Positions 24,785-32,638 of a stretch of 64,000 nt of DNA are shown here, in pieces. The position numbers and the translations under genes are program-made. Origin of the DNA: Arthrobacter yangruifuii. Its GTDB lineage: Bacteria > Actinomycetota > Actinomycetes > Actinomycetales > Micrococcaceae. The stretch covers positions 620,001 to 684,000 of the forward strand of contig NZ_VTFX01000001.1 in assembly GCF_009192775.1 (NCBI RefSeq), in the 5' to 3' direction. The stretch's first letter is position 1; every line of letters begins with the position of its first letter. The notes under the pieces were generated by a model, which saw only the letters and a program-made list of their open reading frames with translations, ran no database searches and had not been told where the DNA came from.

Positions 24785-25279
24785 ATGACCGAAAACGCCC
24801 CGCGCTGGCTCAGCCCGGGCGAGCGCCAGGCCTGGCTGGCACTGTTCGCCGTGTCGAGCCTGCTGCCCGCCACGCTCGACGCCGATCTGTTCCGCCGCGC
24901 CCGGATTACGCTCTTTGATTACCACGTCCTCGCCATGCTGTCCGAGGCCGAGAACAGGTCCCTGCCCATGAGCGAGCTGGCGGCGCGGTCCAATGCCTCC
25001 CTTTCGCGCCTGTCCCACGTAGTCAAGAAACTCGAACAGCGCGGCTGGATGTCCCGGACCCCCTCGCCGTCGGACGCGCGGGTTACGACGGCGGCCCTGA
25101 CGGACGAGGGGATGGCCGCCCTGGCGCAGCTGGCGCCGGACCATGTCGAGAGCGTGCGGCAGGCCGTCTTTGACGGGCTCTCGGACAAGGACGTTGCCGA
25201 TCTGGAGCGGGTGGGGAAGAAAATCCTCGCCCGGCTCGACCCCTGCAACGGTATCCTCGGCCCGGACCAGGCGCCCTAG
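24785..25279 (+). CDS. MarR-family transcriptional regulator
   Basis: 164 aa, ATG 24785 after GAGAGGAC; TAAAGT at about 24758 may be its -10. LFDYHVLAMLSEAENRSLPMSELAARSN is helix-turn-helix entry, NASLSRLSHVVKKLEQRGW the recognition helix and following helix, and TPSPSDARVTTAALTDEG the wing, all typical of MarR (motifs read in pieces). Regulates unknown genes; candidates are the upstream transporter and the downstream nucleotidyltransferase. Nothing in the sequence indicates the ligand. Confidence 0.85.
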   Translation: MTENAPRWLSPGERQAWLALFAVSSLLPATLDADLFRRARITLFDYHVLAMLSEAENRSLPMSELAARSNASLSRLSHVVKKLEQRGWMSRTPSPSDARVTTAALTDEGMAALAQLAPDHVESVRQAVFDGLSDKDVADLERVGKKILARLDPCNGILGPDQAP

Positions 25280-25388
25280 CCCGCCGAAGTCAACTTGTTG
25301 CCCGGGGGCCTGCTCTTGTTAGCGTGGACAGTACCGAATCACCGAACGATACGAACGCTATCCACGGCACGATGAGAGGCACCACAGC

Positions 25389-26531
25389 ATGCGCGTACCC
25401 CGAATCCTGACCGTCATTCTCGCCGGCGGCGCCGGCGGCCGGTTGGGAAGCTTGACGGACCACCGGGCGAAACCGGCCATCCCTGTCGCCGGGTCCTACA
25501 ACCTGATCGATATTTCCCTCTCCAACCTCCACAACAGCGGCTTCGGCGATGTATGGATCGTGGAGCAGTACAAGCCCCAGTCCCTCAATGACCAGCTGGT
25601 CAGCGGTAGGCCCTGGGACCTGGACCGCACCCAGGGCGGACTGCGGGTGCTCCCACCCTTCCAGGGCGGCGGCGGTGAAGGCTTCGCCCAGGGCAACGCC
25701 GACGCCCTGTACCGCCAGGCGGACTACATCCGCGAGTTTGATCCGGACCTCGTCCTTGTCCTGAGTGCCGATCATCTGTACCGGCTGGATTACCGCGACG
25801 TCGTCGAGGCCCATCAGGAAAGCGGCGCCGCCCTGACCATGGTGACCACCCGCATCAACAACAACCCGGGTGACCACGGGGTGGTGGAGGTTTCCGGAGG
25901 ATTGGTCACCGGATTCGACTACAAGCCCAAGAACCCGAAAACGGACCTGGTGGCTGCGGAGATCTTCCTTTATGAGACAGATGTCCTGTTGAAGGCGCTG
26001 GACACCCTGGTGCAGCGGGACGGGCAGCTCGAGGACTACGGCGACCAGCTCATTCCCTATCTGGTGGAGACGGAAAAGGTGGTGGAATACCGGCTGCCCG
26101 GCTACTGGCGGGACATGGGCACCCCGCGCAGCTACCACCAGGCACATCAGGACCTGATTGACGGCCGGGGCCTGGACTTTGACGATCCCGGCTGGCCGAT
26201 CCTTTCCGCCAGTCCGCGCCGTCTGCCCGCGTATGTGGGGCCCGACGGCGTTGCGGTCCGCAGCCTGCTGTCTCCCGGGGCGCGGGTTGAAGGCACCGTC
26301 CGCCGCAGCGTTCTCAGCGCCGGAACGGTGGTGGAAGCCGGCGCCGAGGTGGATAACTGCGTGCTGCTGGACGGTGTGGTGGTCCGGTCCGGTGCCCGCA
26401 TCGCCAACCTGATTGTGGACTCCACTACGGTGATCGGCGCGGGCCGGGAACTGGACGGGGCGGAGCTGGACCCGGAAAACGGCGTGGCGGTGGTGGGGCG
26501 CGATTCCAAGGTGGACCCGCCGTCGTCGTGA
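25389..26531 (+). CDS. GlgC-like sugar-phosphate nucleotidyltransferase (glucose-1-phosphate adenylyltransferase family)
   Basis: 380 aa, ATG 25389 after GAGAGG. The N-domain shows LAGGAGGRLGSLTDHRAKP, the nucleotide-binding signature with RAKPAIPVAG, and LSADHLYRLDY, the metal/sugar-phosphate motif; GYWRDMGTPRSY is the typical GlgC sugar-binding segment. From residue ~275 repeated hexapeptides form a left-handed beta-helix. It is somewhat shorter than ADP-glucose pyrophosphorylases and the first motif is LGSLT where GlgC usually has a basic residue, so another nucleotide sugar is possible. No glycogen gene adjacent. Confidence 0.82.
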   Translation: MRVPRILTVILAGGAGGRLGSLTDHRAKPAIPVAGSYNLIDISLSNLHNSGFGDVWIVEQYKPQSLNDQLVSGRPWDLDRTQGGLRVLPPFQGGGGEGFAQGNADALYRQADYIREFDPDLVLVLSADHLYRLDYRDVVEAHQESGAALTMVTTRINNNPGDHGVVEVSGGLVTGFDYKPKNPKTDLVAAEIFLYETDVLLKALDTLVQRDGQLEDYGDQLIPYLVETEKVVEYRLPGYWRDMGTPRSYHQAHQDLIDGRGLDFDDPGWPILSASPRRLPAYVGPDGVAVRSLLSPGARVEGTVRRSVLSAGTVVEAGAEVDNCVLLDGVVVRSGARIANLIVDSTTVIGAGRELDGAELDPENGVAVVGRDSKVDPPSS

Positions 26532-26905
26532 TACCCGGCACGCAGGTACCTGCGAGTTTGAACGAAACGCCCGATGCCCCTAGGATAGAGAGGCGTTAAG
26601 TCGTGTGTGTGTTAACCTGTTCCGCTTCGCGCGGGCAGGAGAACATTTGCACGGCCACCCGTATAAACCTAGAATTGAAGGCTGTCGAGCCGGGTTCTCC
26701 CGTTCGGCCGCCTGAACTTCACCGTCTTCCCCGCGGCGAGGCACTTCGGCTGGATCTCACCCCGCCAGGTCAACCTCCGGAAAGTCGCAGTAATAACGGT
26801 GTCAAAACTGGTGGCGGGACGCTCTTTATGGCAGGTGCTTAGGCGCTTTGGCCTTGTGTCTGTTTTTTGAGGACCGTCATATTTACTACAACTGGAGGAG
26901 AGATC
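26532..26905 (+). other. Gene-free leader and promoter region before rpmB
   Basis: No convincing gene. Contents: a perfect palindrome CGCAGGTACCTGCG at 26541-26554 soon after the GlgC-like gene; a promoter-like pair TTGCAC (26647-26652) and TAGAAT (26670-26675) 17 bases apart; an inverted repeat CCCGCCA/TGGCGGG (26761-26767 and 26812-26818); and a short stem AGGC/GCCT at 26841-26854 followed by TTTTTT at 26863-26868, terminator-like. If transcription starts at TAGAAT, the rpmB leader would be about 220 bases and could be structured or attenuated. No Zur-type palindrome was seen. Confidence 0.5.
26647..26675 (+). promoter_or_regulatory. Candidate promoter for the rpmB-rpmG-rpsN operon
   Basis: TTGCAC and TAGAAT are separated by exactly 17 bases. 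The -10 is good (five of six), the -35 is moderate (three of six). Confidence 0.4.
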
Positions 26906-27142
26906 ATGGCAGCTTACTGCCAGGTAACCGGAGCCATCCCCGGCTTTGGTCACAGCATTTCGCACTCGCACCGCCGCAACAAGCGTCGGTTCGACCCGAA
27001 TATTCAGAAGAAGCGCTACTGGGTTCCGTCCCTGCGCCGCAACGTGACGCTGCAGGTTTCTGCACGCGGCATCAAGACGATTGACATCCGCGGCATCGAC
27101 GCTGTTGTTACCGACCTGATCGCGAAGGGTGTGAAGCTGTAG
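26906..27142 (+). CDS. rpmB: 50S ribosomal protein L28, cysteine-poor (zinc-independent) type
   Basis: 78 aa, ATG 26906 five bases after [27 protein letters not shown] and [13 protein letters not shown] identify L28; the CxxC pairs of zinc-binding L28 are absent (only one Cys). It resembles the RpmB2 form of mycobacteria that sits with RpmG and RpsN paralogues. Structural protein of the large subunit. The stop TAG overlaps the GTG of rpmG by one base. Expression through a long leader upstream. Confidence 0.97.
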   Translation: MAAYCQVTGAIPGFGHSISHSHRRNKRRFDPNIQKKRYWVPSLRRNVTLQVSARGIKTIDIRGIDAVVTDLIAKGVKL

Positions 27143-27309
27143 TGGCTAAGGATAAGGACGTACGTCCGATCATCAAGCTGAAGTCCACTGCGGGCACCGG
27201 CTACACCTACGTAACTCGCAAGAACCGTCGCAACGATCCGGATCGTATGGTTCTGAAGAAGTACGATCCCAAGATCCGCCAGCACGTCGAATTCCGTGAG
27301 GAGCGCTAA
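27142..27309 (+). CDS. rpmG: 50S ribosomal protein L33, cysteine-free type
   Basis: 55 aa, GTG 27142 overlapping the preceding stop (TAGTG). The sequence [19 protein letters not shown] followed by [20 protein letters not shown] is L33. No cysteine at all, so it cannot bind the zinc that the other L33 form carries. Second gene of rpmB-rpmG-rpsN; rpsN begins two bases after its TAA. Confidence 0.97.
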   Translation: MAKDKDVRPIIKLKSTAGTGYTYVTRKNRRNDPDRMVLKKYDPKIRQHVEFREER

Positions 27310-27311
27310 GA

Positions 27312-27617
27312 ATGGCAAAGAAGTCCAAGATTGCCCGCAACGAGCAGCGCAAGGTTGTTGTTGAGCGTTACGCTGCCAAGCGCCTCGAACTGAAGAAGAC
27401 CCTGGTAGACGCGAACGCTACCGACGAAGCCCGCGAAGCTGCACGCCTCGGCCTGCAGAAGCTCCCGCGCAACGCTTCCCCGGTCCGCCTCCGCAACCGC
27501 GACCAGATTGACGGCCGCCCCCGCGGTACCCTCCAGAAGTTCGGTATCTCGCGTGTGCGTTTCCGCAACATGGCCCATGCAGGCGAACTGCCGGGTATCA
27601 AGAAGTCCAGCTGGTAA
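27312..27617 (+). CDS. rpsN: 30S ribosomal protein S14, long cysteine-free type
   Basis: 101 aa, ATG 27312. [20 protein letters not shown] and the C-terminal [19 protein letters not shown] mark S14 of the long, zinc-independent class (the short class has two CxxC motifs). Assembly protein of the small-subunit head. Last gene of the operon; a strong intrinsic terminator follows 18 bases later. An rpsR gene, which is sometimes in this paralogue cluster in mycobacteria, is not here. Confidence 0.97.
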   Translation: MAKKSKIARNEQRKVVVERYAAKRLELKKTLVDANATDEAREAARLGLQKLPRNASPVRLRNRDQIDGRPRGTLQKFGISRVRFRNMAHAGELPGIKKSSW

Positions 27618-27635
27618 GCACTGCCTACCGCTGTA

Positions 27636-27672
27636 AAAAGGACGGTCCCCTGACGGGGGCCGTCCTTTTTTG
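27636..27672 (+). terminator. Intrinsic terminator of the rpmB-rpmG-rpsN operon
   Basis: AAAAAGGACGG pairs with CCGTCCTTTTT around a G/C-rich loop, ending in six Ts (27667-27672). Classic Rho-independent form. Confidence 0.92.
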
Positions 27673-27798
27673 CTGTTAGGGCAGGGTCGGGGCGGCGCTG
27701 GTTGCCCCGTCGGCGCCGGCGGGCAGTGCGCGGCAGCCTGTTGGGCGAGTTGATCCTTCGGGGGGAGCAAAAGCCGCTTTTCGACCCGAAAATCCGGA

Positions 27799-27824
27799 AA
27801 AATCCGCTGAATACAGCGGATTTT
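27799..27824. other. Perfect 11-base hairpin upstream of HU
   Basis: AAAATCCGCTG (27799-27809), loop AATA, CAGCGGATTTT (27814-27824). The A and T ends make it terminator-like on both strands. AAAATCCG also occurs just before it (27789-27796) as a direct repeat. Confidence 0.6.
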
Positions 27825-27919
27825 GCGGGAGTTGGGGGTCCAAGCTGGTAAGTTTTCGAACAGAGGTGGTTTCGCATCCGCGATCCGCTCGAATTATCCA
27901 GAGTCCAGGAGGACATAAA

Positions 27920-28207
27920 TTGGCTATGAACCGCAGTGAACTTGTTGCCGCAGTTGCAGAGAAGTCCGGCAACAGCCAGACCGCAGTGAACGGCGTGCTG
28001 GATGCCGTCTTCGACATCTTCGTCGATTCCGTTTCCAAGGGCGAGAAGATCACCATCCCGGGCTACCTGGCAGTTGAGCGCACCGACCGCGCTGCACGTA
28101 CGGGCCGCAACCCGCAGACCGGCGAAACCATTCAGATCCCGGCAGGCCACAGCGTTAAGCTGACCGCCGGCTCCAAGCTGAAGGCCGCTGTCTCCACCAA
28201 GAAGTAG
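27920..28207 (+). CDS. hup: HU-family nucleoid DNA-binding protein
   Basis: 95 aa from TTG 27920, chosen because AGGAGG (27907-27912) is seven bases ahead; ATG 27926 would be 13 away. The core NRSELVAAVAEKSGNSQ followed by GYLAVERTDRAARTGRNPQTGE and the C-terminal LTAGSKLKAAV identify the HU/IHF fold (dimerising helices and beta-arm with the proline-tipped DNA-wrapping loop). The short HU lacks the long Lys/Ala-rich tail seen in mycobacterial HupB. Monocistronic with a hairpin downstream. Confidence 0.95.
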   Translation: MAMNRSELVAAVAEKSGNSQTAVNGVLDAVFDIFVDSVSKGEKITIPGYLAVERTDRAARTGRNPQTGETIQIPAGHSVKLTAGSKLKAAVSTKK

Positions 28208-28237
28208 CATCACGCCGCGGCCGTGTGCCGCAGCTTG

Positions 28238-28272
28238 AGGAGGACCGGCACCCTGGGGGTGCCGGTCCTCCT
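28238..28272 (+). terminator. Terminator hairpin after HU
   Basis: A 15-base perfect stem (28238-28252 and 28258-28272, arm AGGAGGACCGGCACC) with a five-base loop. No clear T tail, but the stem is very stable and lies 30 bases past the stop. Confidence 0.7.
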
Positions 28273-28380
28273 GCGTCTGCGGGCGGCACGAATCCCCGGA
28301 TCCGCCCGGGGACTTAGCGGAGGCCACGGGGCGCTCAGGTTCCGCGCCGGGATTGGCCCTATTTTTACAGCGGGTAGAGA

Positions 28381-30597
28381 ATGGATACTGTGCCCAAATC
28401 CGTAAAAAACCAGTCCGCCCGCTCCGCCGGGACTGATCTGCTTGCGCAGCCCGGCAAGGGCGGCGCTCCACGCGCGGCAGGCGAGGCCGGGAAAGCCGTT
28501 CCCGCCGTGCGCAGCGGCTGGCTTGCTGCCTCCTTTGCGCTCGTGTTCCTGGTTCTGGCCGCTGCCCTGCTGTTTTCCGGGGCGGCCGGCGCCGCTCAGC
28601 TGGGGGACGCCGGGTCACTGACCCGCTGGGGACTTCCGGCAGCCAAGGCCCTGCAGAATATCTCCATGGCCGCGGTGATCGGCTCCCTGGTCTTTGCGGT
28701 GGGGATCCTTCCCAAGAACCTCAACTTCCGGCGGGTCCGCAAGTCGGCGTCCGGCCGGCAGGCGCCCGCCGAGCCGGAGCATCCCGCGTTTACCCGTGCC
28801 CTGGCCCTGACCTCCGCGGCGTCCGTGGTGTGGACGCTTTCCGCCCTGGCCGTGATGGTCTTGACGTATTCGGACGTTTCCGGCCTGCCGCTGGGCTTTG
28901 ACGCGGGGTACACAGCGGGGCTGGGATCCTTCCTGACGGACTTCTCCACGGGCCGGGCCTGGCTTGCCGTGAGCATTATTGCCGCCGTGGTCACGGCCCT
29001 GACCTTCGGCGTGCGGTCCGTCGGCATGCTGGCGTTTACCCTGGTCCTTTCCGTCGGTGCCCTGCTGCCCCAGGCGCTTATCGGCCATTCGGCCGGCGGA
29101 GACGACCATTCTGCGGCCGTGAATTCCATCGGGCTGCACCTGCTGGGCGTGTGCCTGTGGATCGGCGGAATCATTGTCCTGGCCGTCATCTCCCGGCAGC
29201 TCGGTTCCATTACCGGAGTGGTACTCACCCGGTTCTCGGCCCTCGCAGGCTTCGCCTTTGCGCTGGTGTTCCTCTCCGGCGTCGTGAACGCGTCCCTGCG
29301 GATCACCTCGCTGGACCAGCTCGGTACGCCGTGGGGAGCGCTCGTGCTCTTCAAGGCAGCACTGACGCTCCTGCTGGGGATCCTGGGGCTGATGCACCGC
29401 CGCTGGGTTATCCCCCGGCTTGCCGGTGCCAACCCGTCCCGGACCCCTGCGCGGGAAGGCAGCACCGGCGGTGTCCAGCAGGGCGGCCTCTCCGCCCAGC
29501 GCGTGCTCTGGCAGCTCATTACCGTGGAACTGGCCATCATGGGAGCCGTGTCCGGTGTGGCCGTTGCACTGGGCCGCACCGCGCCGCCGCGCTCGGAGGA
29601 GCTTCCCACGAATGCCTCGCCAGCCCGCATCCTCACCGGCTACGACCTTCCCCCGGAGCTGACCGGCGAACGCTACCTGACCGAATGGCGGCCGGACTGG
29701 CTGTGGGTGGCAATCATCCTGACCCTGGCCACCGCCTACCTCATCGGCCTGGTCAAGGTCCGGCGCCGCGGAGACAAGTGGCCGCTCCTGCGTGCAGCCT
29801 GCTGGCTGACCGGCCTGCTGGCGCTGGGATACATCACCTCCGGCGCACCGGCGGTCTACGGCATGGTCCTGTTCAGCACCCACATGCTGGGGCACATGGC
29901 CCTGACCATGGTGGTTCCGCTGTTCCTGGTCCTCGGCGCACCGGTCACCCTGGCGCTCAAGGCCCTGACACCGCGGACGGACGGCACCCGGGGCATCCGC
30001 GAATGGATCCTCATAGGAGTGCACTCGCGCTTCTCGAAGATCGTCACCAACCCGGTCTTCGCCGCAGTGAACTTCGCCGGCTCCATTGTGGTCTTTTACT
30101 ATTCAGACCTCTTCGGCTTCGCCCTGCGTGAGCATGTGGGGCACGAGCTGATGGTGGTGCACTTCCTGCTCACCGGCTACATCTTCATCCTGACGATGAT
30201 CGGCATCGACCCCCTGCCCAACCGTGCACCGTATCCGCTCCGGCTGGTGATCCTGCTCGCCACCATGGCCTTCCATGCCTTCTTCGGGGTGGCGGTGATG
30301 GGCGGCACCGCGCTCATCCAGGCGTCCTACTTCGGGAACATGGGTCGGGAATGGGGGCTGTCCGCCCTGGCGGACCAGCAGCTGGGCGGCTCGCTGATGT
30401 GGGGCATCGGCGAAATCCCGACGCTCTTCGTGGCCATCGGGGTGGCATATCAGTGGTCCAGGAGCGACGCACGGGAGACCCGGCGCTCCGATCGTGCAGC
30501 CGAGCGGAATAACGACGCCGATCTCACCGCTTACAACAACATGTTTGCAAACCTGGCCCAGCGTGACGCCGGGACCCCGGATCAAGGAGATCGTTAA
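28381..30597 (+). CDS. CopD-CtaG fusion membrane protein (copper/cytochrome c oxidase assembly)
   Basis: 738 aa, ATG 28381 after a weak GGGTAGAGA. Two membrane domains in one chain: residues ~45-350 match the CopD copper-resistance family (MHRRWVIPRLAG near the end), and residues ~430-700 match the caa3-type CtaG assembly factor, with YGMVLFSTHMLGHMALTM, HEL and late MGGTALIQASYFGNM. Both families handle copper at or near the membrane; the fusion is common in actinobacteria. TATTTT lies about 15 bases upstream. Its stop overlaps the next ATG by one base, linking it to a thioredoxin-like protein, as expected for oxidase copper-centre assembly. Confidence 0.9.
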   Translation: MDTVPKSVKNQSARSAGTDLLAQPGKGGAPRAAGEAGKAVPAVRSGWLAASFALVFLVLAAALLFSGAAGAAQLGDAGSLTRWGLPAAKALQNISMAAVIGSLVFAVGILPKNLNFRRVRKSASGRQAPAEPEHPAFTRALALTSAASVVWTLSALAVMVLTYSDVSGLPLGFDAGYTAGLGSFLTDFSTGRAWLAVSIIAAVVTALTFGVRSVGMLAFTLVLSVGALLPQALIGHSAGGDDHSAAVNSIGLHLLGVCLWIGGIIVLAVISRQLGSITGVVLTRFSALAGFAFALVFLSGVVNASLRITSLDQLGTPWGALVLFKAALTLLLGILGLMHRRWVIPRLAGANPSRTPAREGSTGGVQQGGLSAQRVLWQLITVELAIMGAVSGVAVALGRTAPPRSEELPTNASPARILTGYDLPPELTGERYLTEWRPDWLWVAIILTLATAYLIGLVKVRRRGDKWPLLRAACWLTGLLALGYITSGAPAVYGMVLFSTHMLGHMALTMVVPLFLVLGAPVTLALKALTPRTDGTRGIREWILIGVHSRFSKIVTNPVFAAVNFAGSIVVFYYSDLFGFALREHVGHELMVVHFLLTGYIFILTMIGIDPLPNRAPYPLRLVILLATMAFHAFFGVAVMGGTALIQASYFGNMGREWGLSALADQQLGGSLMWGIGEIPTLFVAIGVAYQWSRSDARETRRSDRAAERNNDADLTAYNNMFANLAQRDAGTPDQGDR

Positions 30598-32549
30598 TGA
30601 CTGAAACCGTGCGCGCCGGATACCGGGTGCGGGCCTCGGAGCTCGAGGGCCGCAACTGGCTGAACACCGGCGGCCGGCAGCTGAACCTGGAGGATCTCCG
30701 CGGCAAGATCGTGTTGCTGGATTTCTGGACCTTCTGCTGCATCAACTGCCTGCACGTGCTGGACGAGCTCCGGCCCCTGGAAGAGAAATACTCGGATGTG
30801 CTGGTCACCGTGGGGGTGCATTCCCCCAAGTTCGAGCATGAAGCGGATCCGGTGGCTCTCGCAGCCGCCGTCGAACGCTATGAAATCCACCATCCCGTAC
30901 TGGATGACCCGGAGCTGCTGACCTGGCAGGCCTACACCGCCCGCGCCTGGCCCACCCTGGTGGTCCTGGACCCGGAGGGGTACATCGTGGCGCACCTGTC
31001 CGGTGAAGGGCACGCAGCGGGCCTGGAATCGCTGGTGGCCGAGCTGGTCGAGGAGCACGAGGCAAAGGGGACGCTGCACCGCGGCGACGGCCCCTACGTC
31101 CCCGCGGAGCCCAGTGCCGGGGACCTTCGCTTCCCGGGAAAGGTGACCGCGCTGCCCGGGGGTACCTTCCTGGTCGCCGATACCGGCCATCACCGCCTCG
31201 TGGAACTGGATGCCGACCTGACGGCTGTCCGCCGCACCATCGGCGACGGCACCAAGGGCTGGCAGGACGGCAGTGCGGAAACGGCACGCTTCAACGAACC
31301 CCAGGGCGTGGCCCTGCTCCCGGCCGACGTGGCGGAAAAGACCGGGTACGACGTCGTCGTGGCGGACACGGTCAACCACCGCCTGCGCTCCGTGAACCTT
31401 GCTACCGGGGCCGTGCGGACCATCGCCGGCAACGGCGTCCAGCGGCTCCTGGATGCCGGGAACCAGACCAAGGCGGGCGCGTCATCCGCCGGGTCCGGGG
31501 AAGCAGCGGACAACAGCGCTCCGGCTGACTCCTCGGATCTGGCTGACGCCCGTCCCCTGGACGTTTCGCTGTCCTCCCCGTGGGACCTCGTCTGGTCCTC
31601 GAAGCTGCAGCGGCTCGTCATTGCCATGGCCGGCACCCACCAGATTTTCAGCTTCGATCCGGTCTCCGGCGCCGTGGCGGTCCTTGCCGGCACTGGCCTG
31701 GAGGGCCTGCTCGACGGCGCGGCATCGGCTGCGTGGTTCGCCCAGTCCTCCGGACTGGCCGAGGACGGCGACGGCAACCTCTGGGTCGCCGACTCCGAAA
31801 CGTCGGCGCTGCGCCGCCTCACGGTGGACGAAGCAGGAGTCACGGTGGGCACCGCCGTCGGCACCGGCCTGTTCGATTTCGGGTTCCGCGACGGCGATTC
31901 CTCCGTGGCCCGGCTGCAGCACCCGCTGGGCGTAGCGGTGCTGCCGGACGGGTCCGTGGCCATTGCGGACACGTACAACGGTGCGGTCCGGCGCTACGAT
32001 CCCGCGACCGGCACCGTCTCCACCTTGGCGCGCGGACTCTCTGAGCCCTCGGACGTCCTGGTGGACACCAGCTCCGCCGAACCGCTGCTCATTGTGGTCG
32101 AGTCCAACCGGCACCATCTGGTCCGCCTGCCGATTCCGAAGGAAGCCCAGTCCGTGGACGAGGGAGCCCGGCAGACGCAGCGCCCCAAGACTGCCGTCGA
32201 ATCCGGACCCCTGTCCCTCACCGTGCGTTTCGCCGCACCCAGGGGACAGAAGCTCGATGACCGGTGGGGAGATCCCACCCAGCTGAAGATCTCCGCTTCG
32301 CCGGAGGAACTGCTGGTCTCCGGCGGCGGCACGGCCACGGGCCTCACCCGTGAGCTCGTCCTTTCCGACACCGTGACGGAGGGCGTCCTGCACATCACGG
32401 CCCGCGCAGCGGCCTGCGACGGCGAGCCCGGCGGCGAGATCCCGGACCACGCGGCGTGCCACATGTACCAGCAGGACTGGGGTATCCCGGTGGTGCTGCA
32501 GGCCGGAGGGGACTCCGAGCTGGTCCTGGACCTGCGCGGACTGGACTAA
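30597..32549 (+). CDS. Thioredoxin-like and NHL-repeat protein (NHLRC2-like)
   Basis: 650 aa, ATG 30597 sharing one base with the preceding stop (TAATG). Residues ~30-165 form a TlpA/ResA-like thioredoxin domain with FCCINC; C48 and C51 are the CxxC pair. From ~180 to 510 a series of NHL beta-propeller repeats (for example VADTGHHRLVELD, VADTVNHRLRSV, IADTYNGAVRRY) and a C-terminal beta domain follow. This architecture is that of NHLRC2. There is no signal peptide or membrane segment, so it appears cytoplasmic. Coupling with CopD-CtaG suggests a redox role in oxidase or copper handling, but the substrate is unknown. Confidence 0.88.
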   Translation: MTETVRAGYRVRASELEGRNWLNTGGRQLNLEDLRGKIVLLDFWTFCCINCLHVLDELRPLEEKYSDVLVTVGVHSPKFEHEADPVALAAAVERYEIHHPVLDDPELLTWQAYTARAWPTLVVLDPEGYIVAHLSGEGHAAGLESLVAELVEEHEAKGTLHRGDGPYVPAEPSAGDLRFPGKVTALPGGTFLVADTGHHRLVELDADLTAVRRTIGDGTKGWQDGSAETARFNEPQGVALLPADVAEKTGYDVVVADTVNHRLRSVNLATGAVRTIAGNGVQRLLDAGNQTKAGASSAGSGEAADNSAPADSSDLADARPLDVSLSSPWDLVWSSKLQRLVIAMAGTHQIFSFDPVSGAVAVLAGTGLEGLLDGAASAAWFAQSSGLAEDGDGNLWVADSETSALRRLTVDEAGVTVGTAVGTGLFDFGFRDGDSSVARLQHPLGVAVLPDGSVAIADTYNGAVRRYDPATGTVSTLARGLSEPSDVLVDTSSAEPLLIVVESNRHHLVRLPIPKEAQSVDEGARQTQRPKTAVESGPLSLTVRFAAPRGQKLDDRWGDPTQLKISASPEELLVSGGGTATGLTRELVLSDTVTEGVLHITARAAACDGEPGGEIPDHAACHMYQQDWGIPVVLQAGGDSELVLDLRGLD

Positions 32550-32581
32550 GCGCGCGCTGGACTGAGCGCCGGCCATAACAA

Positions 32582-32623
32582 CGTCAGGCGGCGGCACGGA
32601 AGGATCCGTGCCGCCGCCTGACG
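32582..32623. terminator. Bidirectional terminator between convergent genes
   Basis: A 19-base perfect stem (32582-32600 with 32605-32623) and AGGA loop between the NHL protein and the membrane protein. No T tract, but the length and position fit transcription termination for both. Confidence 0.75.
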
Positions 32624-32638
32624 CGTCTGCGCGAAAGG

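Larger units (their letters stand above)
27618..27919 (+). other. Gene-free stretch between rpsN and the HU gene
   Basis: No gene. It holds the rpsN terminator (27636-27672), a second perfect AT-ended hairpin (27799-27824) and, near the HU start, a possible -10 (AATTAT around 27893-27898) with AGGAGG at 27907-27912. Confidence 0.7.

Noticed and set aside
23015-25144. A 709-codon open frame on the minus strand opposite the ProP-like and MarR genes
   Set aside because: It is a shadow of G/C-rich third positions; composition is His/Gly/Gln/Arg rich, with no domain, and the plus strand carries clear transporter motifs.
26603-26842. A 79-codon frame in the rpmB leader
   Set aside because: No ribosome site, odd composition and no recognised motif. 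It falls where leader structure is more likely.
26532-26905. Possible Zur box upstream of rpmB
   Set aside because: No AT-rich palindrome like TGAAAATNATTTTCA was found by eye.
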